From NCBI RefSeq assembly GCF_021919345.1, contig NZ_CP089293.1:496001-560000 (forward strand): 64,000 bases of DNA. The letters are read 5' to 3'. The notes beneath the pieces are model-generated. The model made no database searches. It was given only the letters and a program-made list of their open reading frames with translations, and was not told the origin of the DNA. Numbering within the stretch: the stretch's first letter is position 1; the number at the start of each line of letters is the position of its first letter. A program made the translations under genes and the position numbers. Below are positions 28,195 through 37,394 of this stretch, piece after piece. The DNA comes from Paenarthrobacter nicotinovorans (GTDB taxonomy: Bacteria; Actinomycetota; Actinomycetes; Actinomycetales; Micrococcaceae).

Positions 28195-29496
28195 GTGTTT
28201 GAAGCCCCCAGCATCTTGTTCCTCTCAGCAGGCTTTGCAGTGTTGGCCGCTGCCGTCCTGCCAAAACTGTTGCGACGCATGCCGCTGTCCATGCCGATGG
28301 TCTTTCTTGGCAGCGGGATCCTGGCGTTCACTCTGCTTCCGGACCTGCCGGACCCTGATCCTGTCCGCTACGGGGAGTTCGCTACCCACCTCACTGAAAT
28401 CTGCGTCATCATCTCCTTGATGGGCGCAGGTCTGGCCCTCGACCGACCGTTCCGGTGGCGCGGGTGGTCAACCACTTGGCGGCTGCTTGGCATCGTTATG
28501 CCCTTGTGCATCCTGGTGATGACGCTCCTGGGAATGTGGGTGTTGGGGTTGGGGCTCGCCGCCGCCATTCTTGTTGCGGCCGCGATTGCCCCCACTGACC
28601 CGGTGTTGGCCTCCGAGGTCCAGGTGGGAAAACCTGCGGACAGCGAAGAGGATCCGGACGAGGACGAGGTGCGCTTTGCCCTGACCTCGGAAGCCGGCTT
28701 GAATGACGGGCTTGCCTTCCCCTTTGTCTACCTCGCCATCCTCATCAGCCTGGTGGGAGCCGCGCCGGCTGCGTGGTCGGGGGAGTGGGTGGGTGTTGAT
28801 TTGCTCTGGCGGATTGCCGCGGGGGTCCTGATCGGATTCGGCACGGGCAAGCTGTTGAGCCTGATCTTCTTCGCTGCCAAGGGAAAGAGTTTCCGCCTGT
28901 CCGAGCATTCCGAGGGCTTCGTTGCCCTGGCGGCCACGTTCCTGGCCTACGGCGCTACGGAGCTGGTGGCTGGATATGGCTTCATCGCAGTCTTCATCTG
29001 TGCCCTGACCATCCGTTCCGCCGAGCATAACCACGCCTACCACCAGGTCCTGCACAGCTATGTAGAGCAGTTGGAGCGGCTGATGACTGTGGTGATCCTG
29101 GTCCTCCTTGGCGGCGCTATTGCACGTGGTCTTTTGGAAGGCATTGGTTGGCCTGAAGTGCTGGTAGCCCTGGCGTTCCTCTTGGTGGTCCGGCCCGTGG
29201 CCGGCTGGATAGGGCTGATGCGTGGAAAGACCGGACCCCGCGAACGCCTGGCCATTTCGTATTTTGGAATTCGAGGGATCGGCTCCCTCTTTTACATTGC
29301 CTTTGCGATCAGCCACGGACATTTCGAAGACGAGGCCCACAGTCTGTGGGCAATGGTCGGATTGGTGGTGGCGCTGTCCATCGTGGTCCACGGGGCTACC
29401 ACCGCGCCGTTAATGAACCGGCTGGATCGACTTCGCGTTGCGCAAGCGCGTAAGCAGCACGGTGACGAGGGCCGGGCTCCTACAACGGCTGTTTAG
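28195..29496 (+). CDS. Cation:proton antiporter (CPA1/NhaP-like)
   Basis: About 433 residues, 11-13 helices. VAAAIAPTDPVLASEVQVG carries the APTDP ion-site motif and LTSEAGLNDGLAFPF the catalytic ND pair, both typical of Na+(K+)/H+ antiporters of the CPA1 group. A cytoplasmic acidic insertion (DSEEDPDEDE) sits between them. GTG 28195 (VFEAPSILFL) is chosen for AGGAAGAAG at 28179-28187; upstream extension to 28036 lacks membrane character. Probably works in pH or salt homeostasis. Confidence 0.9.
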   Translation: MFEAPSILFLSAGFAVLAAAVLPKLLRRMPLSMPMVFLGSGILAFTLLPDLPDPDPVRYGEFATHLTEICVIISLMGAGLALDRPFRWRGWSTTWRLLGIVMPLCILVMTLLGMWVLGLGLAAAILVAAAIAPTDPVLASEVQVGKPADSEEDPDEDEVRFALTSEAGLNDGLAFPFVYLAILISLVGAAPAAWSGEWVGVDLLWRIAAGVLIGFGTGKLLSLIFFAAKGKSFRLSEHSEGFVALAATFLAYGATELVAGYGFIAVFICALTIRSAEHNHAYHQVLHSYVEQLERLMTVVILVLLGGAIARGLLEGIGWPEVLVALAFLLVVRPVAGWIGLMRGKTGPRERLAISYFGIRGIGSLFYIAFAISHGHFEDEAHSLWAMVGLVVALSIVVHGATTAPLMNRLDRLRVAQARKQHGDEGRAPTTAV

Positions 29497-29797
29497 GGGC
29501 GGCTGTCCGCGTCCCGGCTGCCGCCGTCGCCGTATTTCATAAATATTTTGGAGTAATTAATCCGTGCTGGAAAGCCATCCCTAAACGCCGATAGTCAGCA
29601 CCCTGATGGTTTGAGCAGGGACGATACCCAAAACGGCCGGATGGAGGGGTCGCCGGGGTGCTCCCGCACCGGGTTATCGCTCCATCGCCGGCCCTAGGCA
29701 CACCGCGATCGCGGGCGTACAGTCCGCTGTATAGCTCCCCCGCATCCTGTTGGGCAGTTGCTTTGGGGCGGTCGCCCCGCTGGGGGAAGGAACTGCC
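29497..29797. other. 301-base leader/promoter region of the adhesin gene
   Basis: Contains an AT-rich patch (29532-29565, ATAAATATTTTGGAG) unusual for this GC-rich window and probably the promoter, then about 230 bases of potential 5' leader with a hairpin GGTGC/GCACC at about 29655-29672. I could not match it to a known riboswitch class. Confidence 0.4.
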
Positions 29798-31072
29798 ATG
29801 CACCATAGCTCCGCGCGAAAAAATCCAGGGATACATTCAGCGGGATCGAGCCGCCGGCGCACGTCGGTAACAGTGGGGGCCGCCTCCGGAGTTCTTCTCC
29901 TTGCCGGTGCCATCATGCTCCAACAATCACCTGCATTTGCGGCGACGCCGGTAAACCTGGGTACTGCGGGGTCGTACTCGGTCCTTGCCGCCACCACGGT
30001 GACCAACACCGGCCCCACCACCCTCCAAGGAGACCTGGGCCTGAGCCCCGGCACCGCCATTACCGGCTTTCCGCCCGGCACCGCTGCTGGCACAATCCAC
30101 GCGGCCGACGCGGTGGCTTTGCAAGCACAGTCGGATCTGACCACCGCCTACAACAATGCGGCAGGGCAAGCGTTGACGGCGAGCGTATCGGGCGACCTGG
30201 TTGGCCAGACTTTGACGGAAGGTGTCTACAAGTCAACATCGTCGCTGGCGCTCAGCGGCCAGCTGACACTGGATGGCCAGGGTAATCCGGCGTCGGTGTT
30301 CGTGTTCCAGGTGGCGTCCACGCTGATTACTGCGTCCGCCAGCAGCATCATCTTCACCAACGGCGCCCAAGCCTGCAACGTGTTCTGGCAGGTCGGCAGC
30401 TCGGCAACCCTGGGCACTGCCTCAAGCTTCAAAGGCACCGTACTTGCGCTGACGTCGATTACAGCCCAGACCAACGCAGTGGTGGAGGGGCGGCTCCTGG
30501 CGCGTAATGGTCAGGTTTCCCTGGACACCAACGTGGTAACCGCACCCGCTTGCGTCACGACCCCCACCACCTCCGCGCCACCTGCAACAGCGACGGCGAC
30601 GCCGACCGCGACGGAGACAGTGACAGAGACGGCGACTGCGACCGCGACTCCGACCGCGACGGAGACGGTGACAGAGACGGCGACGGCGACTGCGACGCCG
30701 ACCGCGACGGAGACGGTGACAGAGACGGCGACTGCCACTGCGACGCCGACCGCGACGGAGACGGTGACAGAGACGGCGACTGCGACTCCGACCGCGACGG
30801 AGACGGTGACAGAGACGGCGACTGCGACGGCGACCGCGACCCCGACAGCCACTTCCACTGACGGTGCCACTCCGGTCCAGTCCGCACCCTTGGCTGGGAC
30901 GGGTAGGAATCAGGGCACCAACGTGGACACTGCAGCAAGGGTTTCCAACACGGAGCCCATGAGCCGCACGGCCGTGCTCGGCACGATCTTGGTGGCCCTG
31001 GGCGGTGCAGGAATTCTGACTTTGGGCATCCGCTTCCTGACCGCTATTCGCAGGGAAAACCAGCAGGACTAG
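29798..31072 (+). CDS. Ice-binding-like (DUF3494) cell-wall adhesin with Thr-rich stalk and LAxTG-like motif
   Basis: 424 residues. Signal peptide: basic start, hydrophobic SGVLLLAGAIML, cleavage at about AFA-AT. The DUF3494 domain spans about 45-245 (NLGTAGSYSVLAATTVTNTG; GDLGLSPGTAITGFPPG; FVFQVASTLITASAS; CNVFWQVGSSATLG; GRLLARNGQVSLDTN). A stalk follows, made of about five repeats of 14-16 residues (ATATATPTATETVTET) containing no Ser, Lys or Gly. Then comes PLAGTGRNQ, an LAxTG-type sorting motif, and, about 27 residues later, a hydrophobic helix with basic tail (FLTAIRRENQQD). A sortase gene follows after 4 bases. DUF3494 proteins bind ice or serve as adhesins; which holds here is unknown. 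ATG 29798 has GGAAGGA upstream. Confidence 0.88.
   Translation: MHHSSARKNPGIHSAGSSRRRTSVTVGAASGVLLLAGAIMLQQSPAFAATPVNLGTAGSYSVLAATTVTNTGPTTLQGDLGLSPGTAITGFPPGTAAGTIHAADAVALQAQSDLTTAYNNAAGQALTASVSGDLVGQTLTEGVYKSTSSLALSGQLTLDGQGNPASVFVFQVASTLITASASSIIFTNGAQACNVFWQVGSSATLGTASSFKGTVLALTSITAQTNAVVEGRLLARNGQVSLDTNVVTAPACVTTPTTSAPPATATATPTATETVTETATATATPTATETVTETATATATPTATETVTETATATATPTATETVTETATATPTATETVTETATATATATPTATSTDGATPVQSAPLAGTGRNQGTNVDTAARVSNTEPMSRTAVLGTILVALGGAGILTLGIRFLTAIRRENQQD
30590..30850 (+). repeat. In-frame 48-bp tandem repeats encoding the Thr-rich stalk
   Basis: Four full 48-bp units, one 42-bp unit and a degenerate end, each rich in gcgac and gacgg. The unit-length change and near identity suggest length variation by slippage or recombination. 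Confidence 0.85.
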
Positions 31073-31076
31073 CAGC

Positions 31077-31817
31077 TTGCATCGAGGATCTGTACAGCGA
31101 GGCAGGCACCGCCGTTCGCCGGGGCGTTGGAAACAACGGCGAACGGCGGTCATCGCCTCCATGGCTGTAGTGCTGTTGGCGGCGTTGCTTCCGGGGTGGT
31201 CAACGCAGGCCGCCACTGATTCCGGGCCAACGGTCGCGGCAGGTGAACCATCCAAGGCAGTCAGCGCTATACAGCCGTTCACTTCGAGCAGCGCTTCTGC
31301 GGCACCCTCGACGGCACCTGCTGCTGCACCCGCGCCGCAGCCAGCGCCCAGCGAGGCGGCCGCAGCGGCGACCGGTTCGCCACCCTTGCACATAACGTAC
31401 GCGAGGGTCGGGATGGACCAGGCGATCGTGCCCCTTGCCCCGACGGAGGCCGAACGGGAACTGGGTTCCATCGTCCCGCCGTACACACACGATGCGTATT
31501 GGCTCGACCCGTACGGCATGCCGGGTGCGGGATCAACCAACACCACGTACCTGGTGGGACATAGCTGGGAGGGACAGGCGTCTCCCTTCAACAACATCAG
31601 CACCCTCGCGCAGGCGGGTGACCGCATCACCGTCACAACCGCGGAGGGGCTGCTGGAGTTCAGGGTCGACTCGGTGGCAACGGAGTACAAGGACACCCTG
31701 CGGGACAGTGAGATCTGGGACAGGGTGCCGGGGCGTCTCATTCTCATCACTTGCTACGCGGCTGATCTGTGGGGGAAAAACATCGTCGTGCTGGCGAGCC
31801 CGGAGCGCGTGCCGTAG
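31077..31817 (+). CDS. Sortase (class E/F-like), adjacent to its likely substrate
   Basis: 246 residues. A very basic N-terminus (about 24 residues) and one helix anchor it in the membrane; an Ala/Pro/Ser linker leads to the sortase barrel. The catalytic His is in TYLVGHSWEG and the Cys in LILITCYAADLWGKNIVVLA. The Arg usually found shortly after the Cys is not obvious; Lys in GKN sits nearby. The start is TTG 31077, 4 bases after the adhesin stop. Placement and the LAGTG motif of the upstream protein suggest that it links that adhesin to the cell wall. Confidence 0.85.
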   Translation: MHRGSVQRGRHRRSPGRWKQRRTAVIASMAVVLLAALLPGWSTQAATDSGPTVAAGEPSKAVSAIQPFTSSSASAAPSTAPAAAPAPQPAPSEAAAAATGSPPLHITYARVGMDQAIVPLAPTEAERELGSIVPPYTHDAYWLDPYGMPGAGSTNTTYLVGHSWEGQASPFNNISTLAQAGDRITVTTAEGLLEFRVDSVATEYKDTLRDSEIWDRVPGRLILITCYAADLWGKNIVVLASPERVP

Positions 31818-31890
31818 CGGATTGTTGCGTAATGCGTGCGGGCTGGAGGGAAGCGGTGCCGCAGCGAGCAGGCCGTGGAAGACTGGACAC

Positions 31891-33024
31891 ATGTCTTCCC
31901 GTCCCGTGAAACCGCGCCCCCAGCCCGACGTCGTTGAAACTGACGGTCCCAAGCCTGCGGGCAAGGGGCGCCGCCACCTGGCCATGAGGCTCGACGACGC
32001 GTGGCTGGGTTTCCAGACCCGCCTTGCCATCCGGCGTGGCAGGGTGGAGACCGTGATTCCGTATACGGGCTACGGCTCGACGACTTGGGTCCGGGTGCTG
32101 GCCCGCGTGGTGCGAAGTGATCCCCGCGACGCTGCAGGTCACGCAAAGCCCTTGCAGGAAAGCATGCGCGGCTGGCGGAACTTCACGAGTGCTCCTGTAG
32201 CCAACGCTGCGGTAAAGGTGACTGTGGCCGGTTCCGTCCATGACGTTGTCGCAGACCGCGGCGGTGTGGTTGACGTGCGCATCCCGGTGACCCTGACAGC
32301 TGGTTGGCACACCATCACGCTGCAGTCGGGGGAGTCCCACGTCGTGGAGGCTCCCGTGCGGATTGTTGCGGACGACACGGACTTTGGAGTCGTCTCGGAC
32401 ATCGACGACACGGTCATGGTCACCGCGCTGCCCCGGCCTTTCCTGGCCGCCTGGAACACGTTCGTGCTCAACGAACATGCCCGGACTCCCACTCCGGGCA
32501 TGGCGGTGCTGTATGAACGGATCGCCAGGACGGCCCCGTCGGCGCCGGTACTGTACCTCTCCACCGGGGCCTGGAACGTTGCCCCGACGCTGTCGCGTTT
32601 CCTTTCCCGCAATCTGTACCCGGCTGGTCCCAAGCTGCTGACCGACTGGGGCCCAACGCCGGATCGCTGGTTCCGCAGCGGCCAGGAACACAAACGGACC
32701 TCGCTGGAACGCCTCGCGGAGGAGTTCCCCCACGTCAAATGGCTCCTGGTTGGTGACGACGGACAACATGACGAAGCCATTTACTCCGAGTTCGCCCAGC
32801 GGCACCCGGAGAATGTCCGGGCCATTGCCATCCGCCAACTCTCGGCCGGCGAAGCGGTCCTCGCAGGCGGTCGGTCGAAAACGGGCGGTCAACCCACACC
32901 GGGGGTTCCTTGGATCTATGCCCCGGACGGTGCAGGCATGTCGGCCCGGCTCGAGGAGTTGGGCATTATCCGGAGCGACGTCCGTTCTGCCGACGATCCC
33001 GAAGAAGGCGACATCCAGGCCTAG
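31891..33024 (+). CDS. App1/DUF2183 family phosphatase
   Basis: 377 residues. A beta-rich N-terminal part is followed by a HAD-like catalytic domain: FGVVSDIDDTVM (DxDxT nucleophile motif), VLYLSTGAWN (second motif with Thr) and WLLVGDDGQHDEAIY (acidic metal-binding motif). Yeast App1 relatives dephosphorylate phosphatidate; the bacterial substrate is not established. ATG 31891 begins the family-like basic N-terminus (MSSRPVKPRPQ); the frame is open far upstream by chance. Confidence 0.88.
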   Translation: MSSRPVKPRPQPDVVETDGPKPAGKGRRHLAMRLDDAWLGFQTRLAIRRGRVETVIPYTGYGSTTWVRVLARVVRSDPRDAAGHAKPLQESMRGWRNFTSAPVANAAVKVTVAGSVHDVVADRGGVVDVRIPVTLTAGWHTITLQSGESHVVEAPVRIVADDTDFGVVSDIDDTVMVTALPRPFLAAWNTFVLNEHARTPTPGMAVLYERIARTAPSAPVLYLSTGAWNVAPTLSRFLSRNLYPAGPKLLTDWGPTPDRWFRSGQEHKRTSLERLAEEFPHVKWLLVGDDGQHDEAIYSEFAQRHPENVRAIAIRQLSAGEAVLAGGRSKTGGQPTPGVPWIYAPDGAGMSARLEELGIIRSDVRSADDPEEGDIQA

Positions 33025-33150
33025 CCCTGGCCCGCCACGCGGCGGTCAGGGCCCGCTCTTTTGCGGACGGCTGGCGGTTAGCGCAGCACGCAGGGACGCC
33101 TAGGCTTGCATCAGGTCACGACGAGGTGGCCGGAATTGATGGAGGTCGAG

Positions 33151-34119
33151 ATGACAACTTTACGGAAAGTGCCGCCATTTGATGCCGAACTAGGGGCTAC
33201 CCTCGGGGCGCTGGGCGACCTGATTGCTCCCACCCTGACCCCGGACATGATTGAAGGAATGCGGGAGTCGTTCGTTGTGGCTCCCGTCGAAGATCTCTTG
33301 TCGGGACGCCCCGTAACGCACTTTGAGCGGACCATTCCGGGCCCGTTGGGTGCTCCCGACCTCACAGTGTCTGTTTTCCAGCGAACTGACCACGCCCCTG
33401 GAGGGCCCGGTATCTATCACATCCATGGTGGCGGCATGGTCATGGGTGACCGGTTTCTTGGAGCGGACTCCCTGATTGACTGGGTGGAGCAACTGGACGC
33501 GGTGGCTGTCTCGGTGGAGTACCGCCTGGCCCCCGAAAACCCTGATCCGGCACCCGTGGAGGACTGCTATGCGGGCCTGGAGTGGATGGCGGCGAACGCA
33601 GAAGAGCTGGGTGTGGATCCCGAGCGGCTGGTCGTCGCGGGTGCCAGCGCGGGAGGAGGACTGGCTGCAGGCGTGGCACTGATGTCACGCGACCGTGGCG
33701 GCCCCGCCCTGGCAGGGCAGCTGCTGATCTACCCCATGTTGGACGACCGCAACGAGAGCCTGTCCAGCCACCAGTTCGACGGCATCGGCGTCTGGGACCG
33801 GACCAGCAACGACACCGGCTGGGATGCCCTCCTGGGGGACCGCCGCAAAACCAGTCAGGTATCCATATATGCGGCGCCTGCCCGCGCAGCCGATCTTTCG
33901 AACCTGCCCCCCGCCTTCATTGACGTTGCCTCCGCCGAAGTGTTCCGGGATGAGGACGTGGCCTACGCGTCGACCATCTGGGCCTGCGGAGGGGATGCGG
34001 AACTGCACGTCTGGCCCGGCGGCTTCCACGGTTTCGATATTTTCTTCCCCCAGGCAGCGCTTTCGGTCCTGGCCCGGGAAGCCAGGACCAGGTGGCTCCG
34101 ACGCATATTGGGCACCTGA
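33151..34119 (+). CDS. Alpha/beta hydrolase (HSL-type lipase/esterase)
   Basis: 322 residues. Oxyanion motif IYHIHGGGMVMGD, nucleophile GASAGGGLA, acid Asp in DVASAEVFRDEDVAYA and final His in WPGGFHGFD, the order and spacing of hormone-sensitive-lipase-type carboxylesterases. No signal peptide, so cytoplasmic. ATG 33151 has GGAGG at 33141-33145; the upstream in-frame ATGs at 33106 and 33139 lack one. Confidence 0.92.
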   Translation: MTTLRKVPPFDAELGATLGALGDLIAPTLTPDMIEGMRESFVVAPVEDLLSGRPVTHFERTIPGPLGAPDLTVSVFQRTDHAPGGPGIYHIHGGGMVMGDRFLGADSLIDWVEQLDAVAVSVEYRLAPENPDPAPVEDCYAGLEWMAANAEELGVDPERLVVAGASAGGGLAAGVALMSRDRGGPALAGQLLIYPMLDDRNESLSSHQFDGIGVWDRTSNDTGWDALLGDRRKTSQVSIYAAPARAADLSNLPPAFIDVASAEVFRDEDVAYASTIWACGGDAELHVWPGGFHGFDIFFPQAALSVLAREARTRWLRRILGT

Positions 34120-34213
34120 TGGACCTGTCCCGCCGCCGCAGTTTGTTGCCGCAGCGGCAGGACTGGAGCACCATTGAGTTCCCGAAGGTTGACGATGTGG
34201 TGGGCGGTAGGAA

Positions 34214-35212
34214 ATGCAAGGACTGGTGTGGCGCCTCAAGGCGCTCGACCCTGAGGCTTCGGAAAGCCTCAAAGTCATTACGTATTTCGATGCCCTGGTC
34301 AACAGCCGGGCCAATGCGGAAATGCTCATCCACGGAGCGGCGGCGCTCTGCGGGTGCCCCGTTGGCTATGCCATGGACGGCAGGAGCGTCTGCGTGGATG
34401 CCTCGGGCGGGAAGATCTCCGGGCAGCAGGGCGACTGGCCATCCAGGCCGTTCGGTGTCGACGGGAAAGCCTGGATCCAGCGCCCCGGCCCGGCGTACGC
34501 CAATGATGAGCTCATCCTGGAACGGCTCGCCATCGCTCTTGGGATCTTCTGGGACCGCAGGAGCCCTGTCGCTGCAACACGGCGGGCAATGGATACCCTC
34601 TTGGACGCTGACGCTTCCGACGACAAGCGCATGGAGGCGGCGCAACTCCTCCATCTGAACCGCGACGCCTTGTACCGGGTCCATGCAACGCCCGGAGCTA
34701 CCCAGGGATCAGGTCCCACGGCTTTGCTGCACACCCCCTTTGGGGCCATCAAGGCGGCAATACGCCCGGCCGGTGCAATGGTTGAACAGCACGCCCCGGC
34801 AGGAATCGGCCTTCCCAAACCTCCCCGCGAGCTTTACCTCTCGTGGGAAACGGCGTTGCTGGCTCTCCGGCTCACCAGCCCGCGCCATCAGATCCAGGAC
34901 GCCGGCGAGCTCGGCGGTTTGGTAGTCCTGGCAGGGGTGGCCACTGACACAACACGGGAACCGCCTGACCTGACGGCCTTGAAGCGGTTGATCGAGGCTC
35001 AGCCCAAGGCGTATTCCCTGCTCGAGGCCATAGCGGAGGCAGGCAGCCTCCGTGCTGTGGCAGGGCAGCTCAATCTGCACCATTCGAGCGTTCAGCACCG
35101 GGCGGCGGAGTTTTCGACTGCCCTGGGCTTTGACATTCGAACGCCCCAAGGCCGTGTACGCCTTACCCTTGCGTTGGCATTGTTCCTGCTTGCCACCAAT
35201 AACTTTGATTGA
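34214..35212 (+). CDS. PucR/CdaR-type helix-turn-helix regulator
   Basis: 332 residues. The C-terminal region (LLEAIAEAGSLRAVAGQLNLHHSSVQHRAAEFSTALGFD) is a PucR-type HTH, where the second helix region follows a stretch of about 30 residues. The N-terminal two-thirds is a GAF-like or ligand domain with three cysteines near the start (ALCGCPVGYA, SVCVDA). The start is ATG 34214 with a poor ribosome-binding site. The target is unknown; it faces the LacI regulator gene with 3 bases between stops. Confidence 0.75.
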   Translation: MQGLVWRLKALDPEASESLKVITYFDALVNSRANAEMLIHGAAALCGCPVGYAMDGRSVCVDASGGKISGQQGDWPSRPFGVDGKAWIQRPGPAYANDELILERLAIALGIFWDRRSPVAATRRAMDTLLDADASDDKRMEAAQLLHLNRDALYRVHATPGATQGSGPTALLHTPFGAIKAAIRPAGAMVEQHAPAGIGLPKPPRELYLSWETALLALRLTSPRHQIQDAGELGGLVVLAGVATDTTREPPDLTALKRLIEAQPKAYSLLEAIAEAGSLRAVAGQLNLHHSSVQHRAAEFSTALGFDIRTPQGRVRLTLALALFLLATNNFD

Positions 35213-35215
35213 GCC

Positions 35216-36310
35216 TCAGCTGCCTGCCTTGCTGAGGGCGTCGGCGTTCCTGGGAGCACCCACGGAGCCGCGCTGAATCAAGCTCGCCGCCAGTTCGGGG
35301 GCAGGGGAAACTGATTTCCTGCCCTCGATCTGCCGGATCAGGGCTGACGCCGCCGCCATGCCCATGTCGTAGACGGGTTGCGCGATGACCGTGAGCGGGG
35401 GAGTGGTGAGCCGGGTCCACGCGAAATCGTCGTACATCAGGAACGAGACATCTTCCGGGATGGAGAGGCCGAGGTTCTGCACCGCTTCCACCACGCACAA
35501 CGCGATGAGGCCGTCCGAGGCGATGATGGCCGTAGCGGGATCCGGGCCGTGGAGCAGCTCGCGGGTAACGCGCATGATGGAGTCGGCGTCGCCGGCGTTG
35601 AGGCGGACAAGATCGGTGGGCTGCGGGAGGCCCGCTTCGTCGAAGGCCCTGTGTATTCCGTCCAGACGGTCTGAAATTTGTGAGGAGTCCAGCTTCATCC
35701 CGGCAACGTACGGGGCACTGGTCCGGACCGTGGAGACGAAGGCGATCCGTCGGTGTCCGGCCGCGATGAGGTGCTTGGTGGACTCGTGGGAGATGCCTCC
35801 CATGTCCACCGCGAACGTCTCGGCATCCAGCCCTTCGGCGGCACGGTCCAGCAGGACCAGCGGACGCCCGGACTCACGGACCTGCCGCAGGTGTGCGGTT
35901 TCCACCGAGGAAGCCGGAGCAACAATGAGTCCATCAACCCGTTTGTCCAGCAGCACCCGGACGGCATCCACTTCTGCGGCCTGTTCCTCGTCGGTGTTGA
36001 TGAGGATGACGTTGTAGCCGCTCTTCTTGGCGGCGTCCGTGATGCCCCTTGTGGCGAGCCCGAAGTGCGGGTTTTCAATATCGCCTACCACCACCCCGAT
36101 GGTGTTGGATTTGCCGGTGTTCATGCTGCGGGCGAGCTCGTTGGGGCGATACTCAAGTTCCTCGGCCGCGGCGAGGACGCGTTCACGGACGTCGTCGCTG
36201 ACGGCGCCGTAATTGCCGAGCGCCCGCGCCGCCTGGGCTTTGGACACTTGCGCAGCTTTGGCGACGTCGGCAACCGTCACGTCCCGCCGTCGGGATCCGT
36301 CAGTGCTCAT
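35216..36310 (-). CDS. LacI-family transcriptional regulator
   Basis: 364 residues. DNA-binding head VTVADVAKAAQVSKAQAARALGNYGAVSDDVRERV, hinge ELARSMNTGKSNTIGVVVGDI, then the periplasmic-binding-protein-like core. ATG 36310 is chosen for AAAGG upstream (GTG 36316 possible). The divergent amino-acid-type ABC operon has twin near-palindromic sites between promoter and gene, the likely operators. The effector is probably the substrate of that importer. Confidence 0.93.
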   Translation of the reverse strand: MSTDGSRRRDVTVADVAKAAQVSKAQAARALGNYGAVSDDVRERVLAAAEELEYRPNELARSMNTGKSNTIGVVVGDIENPHFGLATRGITDAAKKSGYNVILINTDEEQAAEVDAVRVLLDKRVDGLIVAPASSVETAHLRQVRESGRPLVLLDRAAEGLDAETFAVDMGGISHESTKHLIAAGHRRIAFVSTVRTSAPYVAGMKLDSSQISDRLDGIHRAFDEAGLPQPTDLVRLNAGDADSIMRVTRELLHGPDPATAIIASDGLIALCVVEAVQNLGLSIPEDVSFLMYDDFAWTRLTTPPLTVIAQPVYDMGMAAASALIRQIEGRKSVSPAPELAASLIQRGSVGAPRNADALSKAGS

Positions 36311-36331
36311 GTTCACCTTTCCGAAAGGGTG

Positions 36332-36361
36332 TTGACGCGGCTTTGTGAGTTCCGCTACATT
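36332..36361 (+). promoter_or_regulatory. Promoter of the amino-acid-type ABC operon
   Basis: TTGACG (36332-36337), 18-base spacer, TACATT (36356-36361). The twin operators start 15 bases further down. Confidence 0.6.
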
Positions 36362-36375
36362 TCAATCAATCGATG

Positions 36376-36414
36376 TGAGTCCGGTCTCAATTCTAGGGAC
36401 TGAGACCGGACTCA
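36376..36414. promoter_or_regulatory. Twin LacI-type operators
   Basis: TGAGTCCGGTCTCA (36376-36389) and TGAGACCGGACTCA (36401-36414). Each is close to a palindrome with a central CCGG, and the two are exact reverse complements separated by 11 bases (25 bases centre to centre). This fits two LacI dimers on nearly the same face at the transcription start. Confidence 0.8.
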
Positions 36415-36489
36415 GCAAGACCCGACATCGAGCAATATCTCCAGCGGCTCCTGACAGCACCGCTTTCCCTCCCACGATTGGACAACGCT

Positions 36490-37356
36490 GTGATCAAAAT
36501 GAACTTCCGCCCGGCAGCGCTCGCAGCCACAGCCTTGGCGGCCATCCTCGCCCTTTCCGGCTGTGGTGGATCCTCAGCCGGCAGCTCACCGTCAGCCGAC
36601 AACCCCTATGGACTCATCCAGCCCGGCACCATCCGCGTTGCAAGCCTTGGCGACTCCAAGCCGTACACCTTCACCGATGGCACCGGGAACTTCACAGGGT
36701 TCGACGTTGAACTCTTCAAGGACGTGGCCCACCGGGCAGGCGTGGACAATGTCGTCTTCACCGGCCAAGACTTCTCCGGGCTCCTGGCAGCGGTATCCAA
36801 CGGCCAGTTCGACGTCGGCGTGGCCGCTATCGGAATCACCGACAAGCGCAAGGAAACCGTGGACTTTTCCGACGGATACCTGGCCGGTTACCTGACGGTC
36901 ATCACCACCAAAACCTCTGGCATCAAGGATGTGGACGGGCTGAACGGCAAGCGCCTGGGCGTGGTCCAGGGCACCCTCCAGGAAGCCTATGCGGTGAAGA
37001 ACTTCACCTCCGCCCAGCTTGTGAAGTTCCCTGACAACAACACGGCCATAGCCGCCGTCAACAGCGGGTCCGTGGATGCACACTTCCTCGATTACGAGGC
37101 CGCCAAGGCTTACCAGGAGCAGTTCGGCCTGGTCAGTGCCGCCGACATCCCCTCCTTCGACGCCCCGGCAGGATTCGCGATCGCCAAGGACAAGCCCGCC
37201 TTCAAGGAGGCACTGAACAAGGGCCTCGCCGCCGCGATGGAGGACGGCACCTGGAAGAAGCTCTACCAGAAGTGGTTCCCGGGCTCACCGATGCCCGAGC
37301 AGTACCTCCCCAAGGCCGAGCAGACCTCCAGCCCTTCCCCCACGGCCGCCAAGTAA
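36490..37356 (+). CDS. Amino-acid-type ABC transporter substrate-binding lipoprotein
   Basis: About 288 residues. Signal peptide with lipobox ALSGC. Mature part is SBP family 3: [78 protein letters not shown]. It ends with a Ser/Pro tail. The start could be GTG 36490 or ATG 36499. First gene of a LacI-controlled operon with permease, ATPase and two oxidoreductases. The ligand is a polar amino acid or an amino-acid conjugate by family, not proven. Confidence 0.9.
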   Translation: MIKMNFRPAALAATALAAILALSGCGGSSAGSSPSADNPYGLIQPGTIRVASLGDSKPYTFTDGTGNFTGFDVELFKDVAHRAGVDNVVFTGQDFSGLLAAVSNGQFDVGVAAIGITDKRKETVDFSDGYLAGYLTVITTKTSGIKDVDGLNGKRLGVVQGTLQEAYAVKNFTSAQLVKFPDNNTAIAAVNSGSVDAHFLDYEAAKAYQEQFGLVSAADIPSFDAPAGFAIAKDKPAFKEALNKGLAAAMEDGTWKKLYQKWFPGSPMPEQYLPKAEQTSSPSPTAAK

Positions 37357-37394
37357 GCCGTTCCGCCCAACCAACCAACGTCTGAGAGCACTCA

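Noticed and set aside
29497..29797. c-di-GMP or c-di-AMP riboswitch in the adhesin leader
   Set aside because: No conserved core of either class could be identified by eye.
30590..30850. CRISPR-like array
   Set aside because: The 48-bp units are contiguous without spacers and are in frame within a protein.
30422..31750. 442-codon minus-strand frame across the adhesin and sortase genes
   Set aside because: Low-complexity Arg/Ser sequence antisense to the Thr-rich repeats; a by-product of the repeat.
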